Assembly (NCBI RefSeq): GCF_045290345.1
Contig: NZ_CP155447.1
Span: 8,060,001 to 8,124,000, forward strand
DNA: 64,000 nt
DNA from: Singulisphaera sp045290345
GTDB lineage: Bacteria > Planctomycetota > Planctomycetia > Isosphaerales > Isosphaeraceae
Direction: 5' to 3'
Part shown: positions 1 to 8,527 of the stretch, piece after piece
Numbering within the stretch: position 1 is the stretch's first letter
Layout: each line of letters starts with the position of its first letter
Made by a program: the position numbers and the translations under genes
The notes under the pieces: model-generated
The model's database searches: none
The model's input: only the letters and a program-made list of their open reading frames with translations
What the model was told of the DNA's origin: nothing

Positions 1-173
1 TCGTGTCCGGTGCGGCGGATATAGGCAAAGATCGGGTACCAGTATATCCGGCAGAGCTCGGCCAAGGCTTTGTGCGCATCCAAACCGGCATCGCCTGCTT
101 CCAGGATAAGGCTCCAGCGAGTCGTCGGAAACGATTCTCGGGAATGGCCGGGCGGGAGAGGCGATTTGGGCAC
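1..173 (-). CDS. ECF RNA polymerase sigma factor, N-terminal part (runs off left edge)
   Basis: Only the first 57 codons are inside the window; the gene continues beyond base 1. The reading frame opens at a GTG (171-173 on the plus strand) preceded by AAGGGG eight bases upstream. The visible protein contains FPTTRWSLIL followed by a helix with A-L-A-E-L-C and then YWYPIFAYIRRTGH. This is the signature opening of the sigma-70 region 2 of planctomycete ECF sigma factors, which usually read TTRWSLV...LCxxYWYPLYAFvRRrGH. In that family it directs core RNA polymerase to a small regulon; the target cannot be seen here. No anti-sigma gene is visible because upstream (174-848) is non-coding. The identification is by motif, and the length and regulation are unknown. 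Confidence 0.82.
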   Translation of the reverse strand, partial: MPKSPLPPGHSRESFPTTRWSLILEAGDAGLDAHKALAELCRIYWYPIFAYIRRTGH

Positions 174-848
174 AGTTTACCCCTTATTTCGCAAATGAAC
201 ACGCGCACAGAAGTCCGAAACCCCTTTGAGTCAGGCTGGTTAGGTCTTTTTGTTGATCGGCGATCTCGCATGCATTGGTTGTTTGATTATGAGTGAATAT
301 CGGCGTAACTGGCTATGAGCCAAGGAGTTTCTGGCGTACGCGTAATGTGGGGTTTAATTCTCCTACGCCGAATCGAGGCGCAAGGACATCCTTTGTTTTC
401 CTAGTATATAGAAGAGTGGGAGATTCGCCAGGCTGCTCTCGCCCGCGTCGGGACTCAGTAAGGAATGTGCTCCTCTTGCCCTTAATCAAGTGTACCCAGC
501 GCGACTCGGTGAGGAGATTCCCCGAAAAACGTAAATGATTCTCTTGATCCTCCGGCGGAGGTATCCCACCCCGGGTTTGCCGAGTCGCTTCGGGCCAGGT
601 TGTCGTCCTCGTCTTTTCCTACGGCAATACGATTGGCCATGGCATCATCGTCGGACTAGCGATTCCCGTATGGTGGGCATGGCCCACCATCTTAACCGAC
701 AATTTGGCAAGGAGATCGGGATGATGGGCAGTGTCCACCATACGGAGAAAACTTAATTCTGGCCGCTGGGATATCGTAAAACGTTGATGAAATTGTAGCA
801 GGTTGGACAAAGCTTTATGGGTATCTAGAATGTTCCAAGCCGCGGGCT
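174..848. other. Intergenic stretch containing a dispersed repeat, no gene recognised
   Basis: No open frame here has a plausible start, codon use or recognisable family. The left part holds the promoter region of the divergent sigma gene at the window edge. The right part (about 660-814) is a dispersed repeat copy annotated separately. Confidence 0.6.
660..814. repeat. Dispersed intergenic repeat, copy A (flanks ECF42 cassette)
   Basis: A palindrome GGTGGGC-ATG-GCCCACC at 672-688 is followed by a degenerate second palindrome at about 724-740 and then a non-palindromic tail (TTCTGGCCGCTG and onward). The same order of blocks, including AAGGAGATCGGGATG between the palindromes, recurs in the same orientation at 4282-4440, roughly three-quarters identical by eye. 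The two copies bracket the sigma/DGPF cassette. Confidence 0.75.
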
Positions 849-2141
849 TCAAGGAGACTTGGGCATGGGGAGTGTTGGGCTGTCCGAGCACGCACGGGCA
901 CGCTCGAGTAGGAATGCTCGTTCGCGAGCGTTGCGTGTGAGTGTTGCCGCACGCTCGAACTCTGCGCAGGCCTCGTCGAAACGGCCGAGCTTGGCGAGAA
1001 AGTCACCGCGCACGCTCGGCAGCAGGTGATAACCCTGAAGTGCTGGCTCCGAATTCAACGTGTCAACGAGCTCAAGGCCGATAGCCGGGCCGAACGCCAT
1101 CGCTAATGCGACGGCACGATTCAGCTCCACAACGGGTGAGGGCATGAGGAGAGCGAGTGCTTCGTAGTACGCTGCGATTCGTATCCAGTCCGTCTCCGTA
1201 GGGGTGCGCGCTCGGGCATGACAGGCGGCGATTGCGGCCTGGAGTGCGTATGGGCCATGCGCTCCGCCGAGCTTTTCCGCACGTTCGAGCGCGGCGAGGC
1301 CACGACGAATCAGGAGGTGATCCCAGCGGGCACGGTTTTGGTCGAGGAGGAGGATGGGTTCGCCCGATGGGCCCACGCGTGCCCTCGAACGTGATGCCTG
1401 GATCTCCATCAGGGCGACGAGGCCGTGGACCTCGGGCTCATTTGGGGCGAGCTCGGCCAAGATCCGGCCGAGTCGGAGCGCATCCTCGCAGAGTGCGGGA
1501 CGCATCCAGTCGTCACCGGTCGTGGCCGTGTAGCCTTCGTTGAAGACGAGGTAGATGACCTCGAGCACCGACGAGAGCCGGGCGGCCAGTTCGGCCCCGC
1601 GGGGGACCTCGAAGGGGACCTCTTTTTCGGTGAGCGTTCGCTTGGCTCGGACGATCCGCTGGGCGATCGTCGACTCCGAGACGAGGAACGCTCGGGCGAT
1701 CTCCTCGGTCGTGAGGCCACCGAGCAACCGGAGGGTGAGCGCAACCCTCGCGTCAGTGGAGAGCACCGGATGACAGGCCGTGAACACGAGCCGCAGCAGG
1801 TCGTCGCCCACGTCGTTGTCGAGCGCTGCGTCGAGATCCGGCTCGATCCCCTGTCGCGTCGCCTCGAGCTCATAACCAAGTTCAATGTGTTTGCGTTCGA
1901 GCCGCTTGGTTCGCCGCAGGTGATCGATCGCGCGGTGTTTCGCGGTCGCCATGAGCCAGGCGCCCGGATTGTCCGGGACGCCCGACTCCGGCCACCGTTC
2001 GAGTGCGACGACGAGCGCGTCCTGGGCGAGTTCCTCGGCAATACCGACATCACGCACGATCCGCGCGAGGCCGGCAATGAGCCGGGCCGACTCGATTCTC
2101 CAAACCGCGTCGATCGTACGATGGGTCTCGGATGCCGTCAT
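849..2141 (-). CDS. ECF42-type RNA polymerase sigma factor with long C-terminal extension
   Basis: A 430-residue sigma factor. Region 2 lies at about residues 20-90 (IVRDVGIAEELAQDALVVAL, then AWLMATAKHRAIDHLRR). Region 4 lies at about 115-180 (LTLRLLGGLTTEEIARAFLV, a helix-turn-helix). A roughly 230-residue C-terminal extension follows, with LNRAVALAMAFGPAIGLELV and a closing GRFDEACAEFERA...NARERAFL block. That extension, and location beside DGPF/YCII genes, define the ECF42 group, which lacks a classical anti-sigma factor; the extension is reported to be needed for activity. It lies 64 bp downstream of the tandem DGPF gene and is probably co-transcribed from the promoter at 3204-3230, which would make it autoregulated. 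The ATG at 2141 has only a weak ribosome site. The stress it senses is unknown. Confidence 0.93.
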   Translation of the reverse strand: MTASETHRTIDAVWRIESARLIAGLARIVRDVGIAEELAQDALVVALERWPESGVPDNPGAWLMATAKHRAIDHLRRTKRLERKHIELGYELEATRQGIEPDLDAALDNDVGDDLLRLVFTACHPVLSTDARVALTLRLLGGLTTEEIARAFLVSESTIAQRIVRAKRTLTEKEVPFEVPRGAELAARLSSVLEVIYLVFNEGYTATTGDDWMRPALCEDALRLGRILAELAPNEPEVHGLVALMEIQASRSRARVGPSGEPILLLDQNRARWDHLLIRRGLAALERAEKLGGAHGPYALQAAIAACHARARTPTETDWIRIAAYYEALALLMPSPVVELNRAVALAMAFGPAIGLELVDTLNSEPALQGYHLLPSVRGDFLAKLGRFDEACAEFERAATLTRNARERAFLLERARACSDSPTLPMPKSP

Positions 2142-2205
2142 GGCGACCGATTAGACCAACTTCCGCCCGCGAGGGAAAGTAAGTCAAGTCGGCACGCGCA
2201 GAGCT

Positions 2206-3120
2206 CTACTTGCTGTTCCGAACCAACTGTTCGCGCATCCGCTCCTCGGCCTCTCTGAGCTCGGGAGTGAACTCATCGCCGAAGTCCGATGCCTGGAACA
2301 CTTGCCGCCCCTCGCTGACGCCGTCCCCGTGAATCTTCAAGCCATCCTTGGACCACTCGATCGCCTCTTCTTTCGAGTCCACCTGAACGATCACGAAGCC
2401 GCAGATCAGCTCTTTCGTCTCGGCGAACGGCCCATCGATCACGGTGCGCTTGCCGTTGGAGAAGAGGACCCGTGCGCCCTTGGAACTGGGCTGGAGGCCG
2501 TCACCGCTGACAAGCGCGCCGGCCGCCGCCATCTTCCCCATGGCTTGGCCCATTTCGTCGAAGACTTTCTTGTCGGGGAGGACTCCCGCCTCGGTGTTCT
2601 TGTCGGCCTTGAACATCAACATGAATTTCAGTTTTGCCTTTCCGTCTTGGGGGGTCGCTTGAGGGGGCGGGCCGGCTGGCCCCGAGTTCTCCTCGTGCGC
2701 GTCAAGATGGTGTTCTCCCCCTGCTGACTCGAAGAACTCTGCCGGAAAGTCGGAGATCTCGGTCACCTGGCGAATCTCGATCTGGCCCACTCCGCCGCTG
2801 GCGGCGGAGTCTGCATCGGCCTCGAAGGGGACGCGTTTGGCCCATTCGATCGCGTCTTCCTTTGACTTCGCCTCAATGATCCAGAAGCCAGCGATCAACT
2901 CCTTGGCTTCGGCGAACGGACCATCGGACAGGGTGAGTTTCCCGGCCCTGTTCTGGATCCGGAAGCCCTTCGAGCTGGGGTGAAGCCCCTCGGCCGAGAG
3001 CAAGGCGCCGGCTTTCACCAACTCCTCATTGTACTGGCCCATTGCGGTGAGGAGCTTCTCGCTCGGCATCGCGCCCGCTTCGGTCCGGTCATCGCTCTTG
3101 ATTATCATCATGAATCGCAT
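2206..3120 (-). CDS. Tandem YCII/DGPF-domain protein
   Basis: A 304-residue protein made of two YCII-related (DGPF) domains in tandem. Domain 1 starts MRFMMIIKSDDRTEAG and contains LSDGPFAEAKELIAGFW. Domain 2 starts near residue 165 with KLKFMLMFKADKNTEAG and contains VIDGPFAETKELICGF. DGPF is the family motif; the fold is a ferredoxin-like dimer related to EthD and YciI, and the biochemical function in ECF42 regulons is not established. A linker with many P, G and A residues joins the domains. The frame stays open to 3270, but I place the start at the ATG ending at 3120: a GGAAGG site precedes it, the protein then begins exactly at the domain, and the ECF42-like promoter at 3204-3230 would otherwise lie inside the gene. 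Probably heads an operon with the sigma gene. Confidence 0.9.
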   Translation of the reverse strand: MRFMMIIKSDDRTEAGAMPSEKLLTAMGQYNEELVKAGALLSAEGLHPSSKGFRIQNRAGKLTLSDGPFAEAKELIAGFWIIEAKSKEDAIEWAKRVPFEADADSAASGGVGQIEIRQVTEISDFPAEFFESAGGEHHLDAHEENSGPAGPPPQATPQDGKAKLKFMLMFKADKNTEAGVLPDKKVFDEMGQAMGKMAAAGALVSGDGLQPSSKGARVLFSNGKRTVIDGPFAETKELICGFVIVQVDSKEEAIEWSKDGLKIHGDGVSEGRQVFQASDFGDEFTPELREAEERMREQLVRNSK

Positions 3121-3203
3121 CGGAGTCTCACCTTCCGGATTATGGTTGGGATCGGGGCGTTCCGACCTACTCAGCCGGTGGAACCCCCCTGCTCTACGAT
3201 CAC

Positions 3204-3230
3204 GTCGAATGAGGAATCGCAGGATCGACA
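3204..3230 (-). promoter_or_regulatory. ECF42-like promoter of the tandem DGPF gene
   Basis: Reading the minus strand, TGTCGA (plus 3225-3230) is followed after 17 bases by CGAC (plus 3204-3207), 84 bases before the chosen start codon. TGTCGA at -35 and a CGA/TC-type -10 are what I recall as the published ECF42 promoter consensus. The same sequence with the same 17-base spacing occurs upstream of the second DGPF gene, and the bases downstream (GTGATnGTAGAG) are also shared. The match is seen; use by this sigma factor is inferred. Confidence 0.75.
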
Positions 3231-3597
3231 TGCCCGTCGATTCTTTTTCAACTCGTTCGTGAACATGCACCCGGTCGATCCGTGATCAGGTCTGGTGCAT
3301 GCTCGAACACGAGAGGCGTTCGGGAGAATCGAAAAAATGGGACGGCCGCAGTTCGCTTCACCGTCGTGGGCGAACGCCCAAAGGATCGTGAAAGACGAAG
3401 CGATTTCCGTCGAACTCGAACGGTTCCCGTCCCGATTGTGTTCCCTGGGACCGCGGGAATCTCGCCTGGATTCTGGGTGCCGTGGGGAGGACTTTGCCCC
3501 TGGTCTTCGAACCTTGCGTTCTCAATGCCGATTCGAAACCTCGAGAACTCAGGCTGAGATCGGCAGAACGCGTTGGGTTTTTCCGGCCCTGTCGCGA

Positions 3598-4047
3598 CTA
3601 TGGCTTCGCGTCCAACGGTTTGCCGGATTGAAGCAGCTGGTCACGCATCCGCTCCTCCGCCTCTCGGAGTTCGGGAGTGAACTCGGCGCCGAAGTCCGCC
3701 GCCTCGTAGATCTGGCGAAGTTCGATTTCGACTTCGCCGTTCCCGTCGAGTGCCGGCCAGCGCTTGACCCATTCGAGCGCCTCTTCTTTCGACTTCACCT
3801 CGATCATCGTGAAGCCGGCGACCAATTCCTTCGTCTCGGCGAACGGCCCATCGATCACGGACGGCTTCCCCCCCGAGAACTTGACGCGAGCACCCTTTGC
3901 GCTTGGCTGGAGTCCCTCGCCCGCGAGCAACACGCCCGCTCGGACGAGTTCCTCGTTGTACTTGACCATGGCGGCCAGGAGTTCCTCACTCGGGAGAACC
4001 CCTGCTTCTGTGTCCTTGTCGGCCTTGCGGATGATCATGAACCGCAT
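3598..4047 (-). CDS. YCII/DGPF-domain protein (single domain)
   Basis: A 149-residue single YCII-related domain protein. It opens MRFMIIRKADKDTEAG and carries VIDGPFAETKELVAGF with the DGPF motif, then an acidic tail (EFTPELREAEERMRDQL) that closely matches the end of the tandem DGPF protein. The two genes therefore look like duplicates, the neighbour having gained a second domain. The frame is open to 4152, but the ATG ending at 4047 follows AAAGGAAACACA and begins at the domain, so I use it. It has its own ECF42-like promoter at 4119-4145. About 550 bp separate it from the next DGPF start, so it is probably a separate transcript in the same regulon. Confidence 0.9.
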   Translation of the reverse strand: MRFMIIRKADKDTEAGVLPSEELLAAMVKYNEELVRAGVLLAGEGLQPSAKGARVKFSGGKPSVIDGPFAETKELVAGFTMIEVKSKEEALEWVKRWPALDGNGEVEIELRQIYEAADFGAEFTPELREAEERMRDQLLQSGKPLDAKP

Positions 4048-4118
4048 TGTGTTTCCTTTCGAGGCTGAACCGGGCGTTCGGGCGATCGCGGCCGTCTCCT
4101 CCCTGGCTCTACTATCAC

Positions 4119-4145
4119 GTCGAGTGAGGGGCAGTAAGATCGACA
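4119..4145 (-). promoter_or_regulatory. ECF42-like promoter of the single-domain DGPF gene
   Basis: On the minus strand TGTCGA (plus 4140-4145) is followed after 17 bases by CGAC (plus 4119-4122), 72 bases before the start codon at 4047. Both boxes and the spacing are identical to those at 3204-3230, although the spacer sequence differs. That is the pattern expected for two members of one sigma regulon. Confidence 0.75.
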
Positions 4146-4281
4146 GGCCCACCTGGAATTTTTGAGATAATGTTGTAAGTGGTGACTGTATTTTGGTTTG
4201 CGGCGGTTTTTCGGTATAGCTTCGCCGGACTCGTTTTCCTTGACTGCGCTGTGATTAGCCTTGGCGTCAGCCTGGGGCCAC

Positions 4282-4440
4282 CGATTCCCGTGGCGTGGGC
4301 GCGGCCCATCACCTTAACCTCCGCTTTGACAAGGAGATCGGGATGGTGGGCCGTGCCCACCCTACGGGAAAAATCGGATTCTGGCCGCTGAACGATCGTA
4401 AATCGTTGATGGGATTATGGCAGGTTAGGCGGAGTTTTGC
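4282..4440. repeat. Dispersed intergenic repeat, copy B (flanks ECF42 cassette)
   Basis: Same block order and orientation as the copy at 660-814: a degenerate palindrome near 4294-4310, AAGGAGATCGGGATG, a perfect palindrome GGTGGGC-CGT-GCCCACC at 4345-4361, then TTCTGGCCGCTGA and the tail. It lies just outside the promoter of the single-domain DGPF gene, so the pair encloses the cassette as direct repeats. Confidence 0.75.
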
Positions 4441-4508
4441 GGCGTTTTGGATGGTGCTTGGTCCTACGCCGCGTGGGTTTCCGGCAATCGCCAACAAACC
4501 CCAAAGGG

Positions 4509-4545
4509 AACGCACCAAGGCGGCTCGAGGCTGCCTTGGTGCGTT
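4509..4545 (-). terminator. Strong hairpin downstream of the dimethylformamidase-like gene
   Basis: Sixteen bases at 4509-4524 pair with 4530-4545 around a five-base loop, with one G-U pair. On the minus strand the stem is followed by CCCTTTGGGGTTTG. It lies about 150 bp past the stop codon at 4695, the only nearby minus-strand gene end. Stretch 4441-4694 holds nothing else I recognise. Confidence 0.5.
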
Positions 4546-4694
4546 CGTTGGAGCGAGAACAATGGAAGGTGTGCTGCTCTTTTCAGAGCGACGGAGTTGC
4601 CGGGTGGAGGGCCGCCTTGTTTCGCCGAACAAGAAATTTCACTTGTGGTGACGGGCTGTCGACCCTCTCGTGGCGTTCCGTGGAAGTTGGCGAA

Positions 4695-6230
4695 TCAAGC
4701 CAAGGCACGGTGGAGCAGGTTGTGTGTGATCTGCTCAACACGTGGGTCGGGACCATGCGGCCGGCTCCAGTGCGACCATGGCAGCACGTGTCCGGGAGGG
4801 GTGCTCAGGCCTTGAGCCCAGAAGATCGTCGAGGCGTTGAAGACGTAGTTTCCCTTGGGGCCGGGATAGATCGTCGCCGTCCACTGCTGCGGATTCACGC
4901 CGCCTTGCCAGGCCGTGCCCGCGGCCACGACTTCCAGGCCGGGGATGTCGGCGGGATTGCCGTGATATTCCCAACCGATCAGGCCGGGAATGCGGTCCCC
5001 TTGCTTGACGTTGGTCCCCGCGAACATCCAGTGTTCGGGCTTGGTGATGATCCAGTCCCCTCCTCCGTTGACGGGATCGATGTTTCGTGCACCCATGAGC
5101 AGCCCCTCGTCAGGGCCGCGATGCGGGAACGGGCCGTGGTCGCGCTCTCGGCCGACGGCGTAGTCGTTCTCCGCGCCGTAGGGGCCGCCCCGGAACATAA
5201 TCCGGTTGGACTGCCCGGTATAGCCTTCGCGGAAGGGAGTGACCCAGCACATCGTGTTTCCCGACAAGAACAGCAAGTTAACCCCTTCGTCCCGCATCTT
5301 CTCGACGCTGCGGAACTGGCGGATGTCCCAGTATTCGTCGTGTCCGACGCTGAGGAACGCTTTGCACTTGAGGCCGCGATCGGGGCTCAACAGATCGCTG
5401 TTGGAGCAGTATGTGACGTCATAACCGTGTTGCTCGAGCCAATAAGCGAGCGGAAATTCGAACGGGAGGAACTCCCCCGAGCCCACTGTCAGCGGGTCGT
5501 TCACGACGCCCGAATGCTGGGCTTCGCGGCCATAGGGGCGATCGAAGCTGACATCGGCCCAGGGCCCCTGCCCCCCTTTGGGATGGGTGTAGACCGAATA
5601 CTTGTTTGGCCAGGTGTTATACGCCTGCCAGGTGTTGTCGGAGCACTGGAACAGGATATCGGCGGGACGTTCGTCACGCACGATGAACACGACGTAGCTC
5701 TGCCAGTACGCCTCGTTCCCTTCGGAAACCGTGGTCAGGCGGCCGAGATAAACGCCGCTCAGCCAGTCGGCGGGAATCTTGAGGCGGGTGCTCGCTTCCC
5801 ATCGACATTCGTGTAAGTTCTTCTCGGCGGGCTGAGGCGTGGGTTGCGTTTTGCCCTCCAATGGGCCGATCGTCGTGACCAGCCGCGCGCCTCGACCGCC
5901 ATAGTAGCCCATCCGGAAGATCTCGAGATGGCACTTGCGCGGCGGGTTGCTCGAAACGAAGAACTCGATCTCGTCGCCTGCCTGCACGCTCTGCTTGGAG
6001 CAAAAGCCTTCGATCCAAGGCGAGCGGAATCCGCCGCTATCGACGCGCACTCGCGTCAGTTGCCAATCCAAGGCGCCTTCCCGCTTGTTCTCGGCAACGA
6101 TCCGATTCTCGGTTCGCCCGTCAGCGGTCGCTTCGGATGCGGCGCCGGCCGCTGAAGTTAACGCGCCGGCGGCGATGGCGCTCCGTAGGAAATCGCGGCG
6201 TGGGACGGACGATTCGTGGGGGGTTGACAT
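4695..6230 (-). CDS. N,N-dimethylformamidase beta-subunit-like protein, Tat-exported
   Basis: A 511-residue protein. The chosen ATG (6228-6230) yields a twin-arginine signal, VPRRDFLRSAIAAGALTSAAG, cleaved near residue 35; the frame stays open further upstream but that extension has no signal or homology. The mature part has a beta-rich domain (about 60-190) followed by an alpha/beta domain with VTYCSNSDLL, AFLSVGHDEYWD and NLLFLSGNTMCW. These are the characteristic strings of the C-terminal domain of N,N-dimethylformamidase large subunits and their many uncharacterised relatives. True dimethylformamidases are Fe enzymes with a separate small subunit, and no such gene is nearby. Substrate is therefore unknown; a periplasmic amidohydrolase is a guess. 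Transcribed alone. Confidence 0.82.
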   Translation of the reverse strand: MSTPHESSVPRRDFLRSAIAAGALTSAAGAASEATADGRTENRIVAENKREGALDWQLTRVRVDSGGFRSPWIEGFCSKQSVQAGDEIEFFVSSNPPRKCHLEIFRMGYYGGRGARLVTTIGPLEGKTQPTPQPAEKNLHECRWEASTRLKIPADWLSGVYLGRLTTVSEGNEAYWQSYVVFIVRDERPADILFQCSDNTWQAYNTWPNKYSVYTHPKGGQGPWADVSFDRPYGREAQHSGVVNDPLTVGSGEFLPFEFPLAYWLEQHGYDVTYCSNSDLLSPDRGLKCKAFLSVGHDEYWDIRQFRSVEKMRDEGVNLLFLSGNTMCWVTPFREGYTGQSNRIMFRGGPYGAENDYAVGRERDHGPFPHRGPDEGLLMGARNIDPVNGGGDWIITKPEHWMFAGTNVKQGDRIPGLIGWEYHGNPADIPGLEVVAAGTAWQGGVNPQQWTATIYPGPKGNYVFNASTIFWAQGLSTPPGHVLPWSHWSRPHGPDPRVEQITHNLLHRALA

Positions 6231-6500
6231 GGCGGGTGAACCCTGGCGGAAAGAGGAACGGTAAGGCAAGTCGTGGGCATTGTAGCCGTAACGGAATAGG
6301 CATGCCATGGACCGGCTGGAAGAGACCCACTCGACGAACGAGTGTCCATCAGTCCGGTTGGTTGCCGACCGCACGATTCGCTAGAATGGACCGGAACGCG
6401 AGTCTGACCGTTCTCGAGCCAGGCTCACCGGGACGTTCGTAACCTGCTGCCGGCTGGCGTGAGTGCACGGTCATTCGGAATCATTTTCAGGGATGGCTTA

Positions 6501-6908
6501 ATGTCTTTGCGTATGATTGCTGCCTTTGTTTGGACATCGCTGCTCCTGGTAGCCTGCTGGATCCCCGCTGGCTGGCTGCGCGTCAATGAGTCCCAGGTGC
6601 ACGTTGGGATCTCCCACATCGACAAGCTGGTGCATGGTATCCTGTTTGCTGGTTTCGGGTTCTTGTGGATTCAGGCCGCACGATCCCGCAAGGAGCTGAT
6701 CTGGGTTCCCGTCGCAGGCGTCATCCTTGCCGTTTTGACCGAGTTCGGGCAGGGATTGCCAATCGTCGGTCGCGACACCGATGCGCTCGACGGCCTGGCC
6801 GACATCGTGGGACTGGTTGTCGGTCTTGTCGTCGGGCTCGGAGGTGCGTACGTATTGAATGGGCGGCGTCTGGGCCTGGAATCCGGCCGGCTGGAAAATG
6901 AAGTCTAG
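6501..6908 (+). CDS. VanZ-like family membrane protein
   Basis: A 135-residue protein with four predicted membrane segments: MIAAFVWTSLLLVACWI, ILFAGFGFLWI, VAGVILAVLTEF and IVGLVVGLVVGLGG. Family features are HIDKLVHGILFAGFG in the second segment, LTEFGQ at the end of the third, and R-D-T-D-A-L-D-G-L-A-D leading into the fourth, matching the VanZ-like domain. VanZ gives low-level teicoplanin resistance in enterococci, but most relatives have no known role and this is not evidence of resistance. An ATG at 6459 is also in frame; the one at 6501 is preferred because AGGGA stands eight bases before it and the protein then begins at the first membrane helix. Confidence 0.85.
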   Translation: MSLRMIAAFVWTSLLLVACWIPAGWLRVNESQVHVGISHIDKLVHGILFAGFGFLWIQAARSRKELIWVPVAGVILAVLTEFGQGLPIVGRDTDALDGLADIVGLVVGLVVGLGGAYVLNGRRLGLESGRLENEV

Positions 6909-7543
6909 AGGTCTGCAAAGTCCGGATCGATGGCGAGTGGGTATGCCGGTTCCGGCAGTTCATCCGGATCGGCGAGGCGGCGGAGCGAGTGTGACGACCG
7001 GACGCGTCTGACCAAGATTCTGGGGCACGGGGTGACTCGCGCCCCGGTCACCTCTCTCTTGGGACTTTGTCTCGACGGCCGAGTCTTGACTTACGTTGGC
7101 CGCTTTAAACATGGATGGAACAGACGTAAATTTAAAGTTATTCCTTTGAATTACGTTAAGTGCCTGCTCGTCAACGGGGCCGACTGGCACTTGCTCGATG
7201 GGCGCGTTCAGGCTGAAGTCCCGGCTGTCGGCCGCGAGAGCCAATCGGCATTACTTCCGGCAATCGTCGGTGTCCAAGCCAATCCGGCAGGATTGTCTCG
7301 ACCGAAGCACCCCGTCCTGAATTGCGGTGAAAATCTCGCCTATCATGGACATTAATTGTCCAGCTTGGCTTGGAGGTTCGCCGACAGGATTTCGCAGATC
7401 CTTGACCCCGAAGGTGTTAGGTTTTCATCGTGTACAGGCGCAAAAGTTGCTAATGATTGCGAGGGTTGTATTGAATCGAGGACAGTAGCCCTACCGTCGC
7501 CTCCCACCAAGGCCCGGCTCGCCTTTAAGGATCAAACCCCACC
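6909..7543. other. Intergenic region upstream of the DUF1559 gene
   Basis: No supported gene. A frame at 6930-7355 encodes nothing recognisable and overlaps an equally meaningless frame on the other strand. The middle (about 7085-7160) is A+T-rich compared with its surroundings. With a gene starting at 7544 it probably holds the promoter region of the following operon, but I could not fix -35/-10 boxes. Confidence 0.45.
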
Positions 7544-8527
7544 ATGCGTTGCTCCCGCATCGAAGGTCAGCACCGCCGCCATGGCTTCACCCTGATCGAG
7601 CTGCTCGTGGTGATCTCGATCATCGGCGTGCTGATCGCCCTCCTGCTGCCGGCCGTCCAGGCCGCCCGCGAGGCCGCCCGCGGATTGCAATGCAAGAACA
7701 ACCTCAAGCAAATCGCCCTGGCGGCGCACAATTACCACGACATTAATAATTGCTTCCCAGCGGCAAGGGCGTCCTCTTCCCCGCAGTACGGCCATATGGT
7801 CACGCTCATGCCGTTCCTCGAGCAGGGCGTCCTCGCTAATGCATTCAACGTCTCGCTCTCGGGCGGATTCGCCGACCCTGGGAATCAGACGGTGTCGACC
7901 ACGAAACTGTCGGTCTTGCTGTGCCCGTCGAATCCGGTCCAGAACACCATCCGCCTGCGCAAGTCCAGTTCGACGGGGAAGTCATACGGGGCGTATATCA
8001 CCGACGCTAACGGCAATTTTATGATGGGCTGGGTCTGCGACTATTGGGTCAATCACGCCATCAGCGCGTCGACCATCGCCCTGCTCAGCCCCGGGGGTAC
8101 CGCCCCCGATCCGATCCTCAAGGGCACCGCGCCGAACATGGCGATGGTCACTGACGGCCTGTCGAATACCACGCTGTTCCTCGAGCACGCGGGCTACGAC
8201 AAACACTACGTCAAGGGCGTGGGCTGGCCGATGCCGGAGACGGACCTGACGCTCGACCAGCCCGGCGCTTGGGGGGCGTGGCTAGGGTGGTGCGCGTTCA
8301 TGGTTCAGGGGTATTCAAATTCTCCTCCACCGACCAATGCGAGCACACCCGCCGGGACCGCGTGCGCGATCAACTGCAACAACTCGCAGGGCGTCTTCGG
8401 CTTCCACCCTGGGGGGGCGAACGTGGCCATGGGTGACGGCAGCGTCCGGATGTTGTCGACGAGCATGACAGTCGCCAACCTGATGGCCATCGTTAGCCGG
8501 AACGGTGGGGAGATCATCTCCGAATGA
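7544..8527 (+). CDS. DUF1559 domain protein with type IV prepilin-like N-terminus
   Basis: A 327-residue protein. After a short basic leader it has HGFTLIELLVV, the type III (prepilin) signal cut after G with E at +5, then a hydrophobic helix and the planctomycete block LLPAVQAAREAAR...QCKNNLKQIALAAHNY. The C-terminal part has VFGFHPGGANVAMGDGSV, the H-X9-DG motif that defines the DUF1559 group. Such proteins are massively expanded in planctomycetes and are thought to be pilin- or pseudopilin-like surface components; individual functions are unknown. It leads a same-strand run through 14315 that ends with DUF1549/DUF1553, DUF1501 and EF-hand genes, a recurrent association in this window. Confidence 0.93.
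   Translation: MRCSRIEGQHRRHGFTLIELLVVISIIGVLIALLLPAVQAAREAARGLQCKNNLKQIALAAHNYHDINNCFPAARASSSPQYGHMVTLMPFLEQGVLANAFNVSLSGGFADPGNQTVSTTKLSVLLCPSNPVQNTIRLRKSSSTGKSYGAYITDANGNFMMGWVCDYWVNHAISASTIALLSPGGTAPDPILKGTAPNMAMVTDGLSNTTLFLEHAGYDKHYVKGVGWPMPETDLTLDQPGAWGAWLGWCAFMVQGYSNSPPPTNASTPAGTACAINCNNSQGVFGFHPGGANVAMGDGSVRMLSTSMTVANLMAIVSRNGGEIISE

Noticed and set aside
619..891. A 90-codon minus-strand frame near the first repeat
   Set aside because: It consists of translated palindromic repeat units (VGHAHHTG-type) and has no gene-like features.
6501..6908. VanZ-like gene as glycopeptide resistance
   Set aside because: No vanA-type ligase, vanH or vanX nearby; VanZ-like proteins are widespread and mostly unrelated to resistance.
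6930..7355. A 141-codon plus-strand frame before the DUF1559 gene
   Set aside because: No recognisable motif, unusual composition and an equally long frame on the other strand; treated as intergenic.
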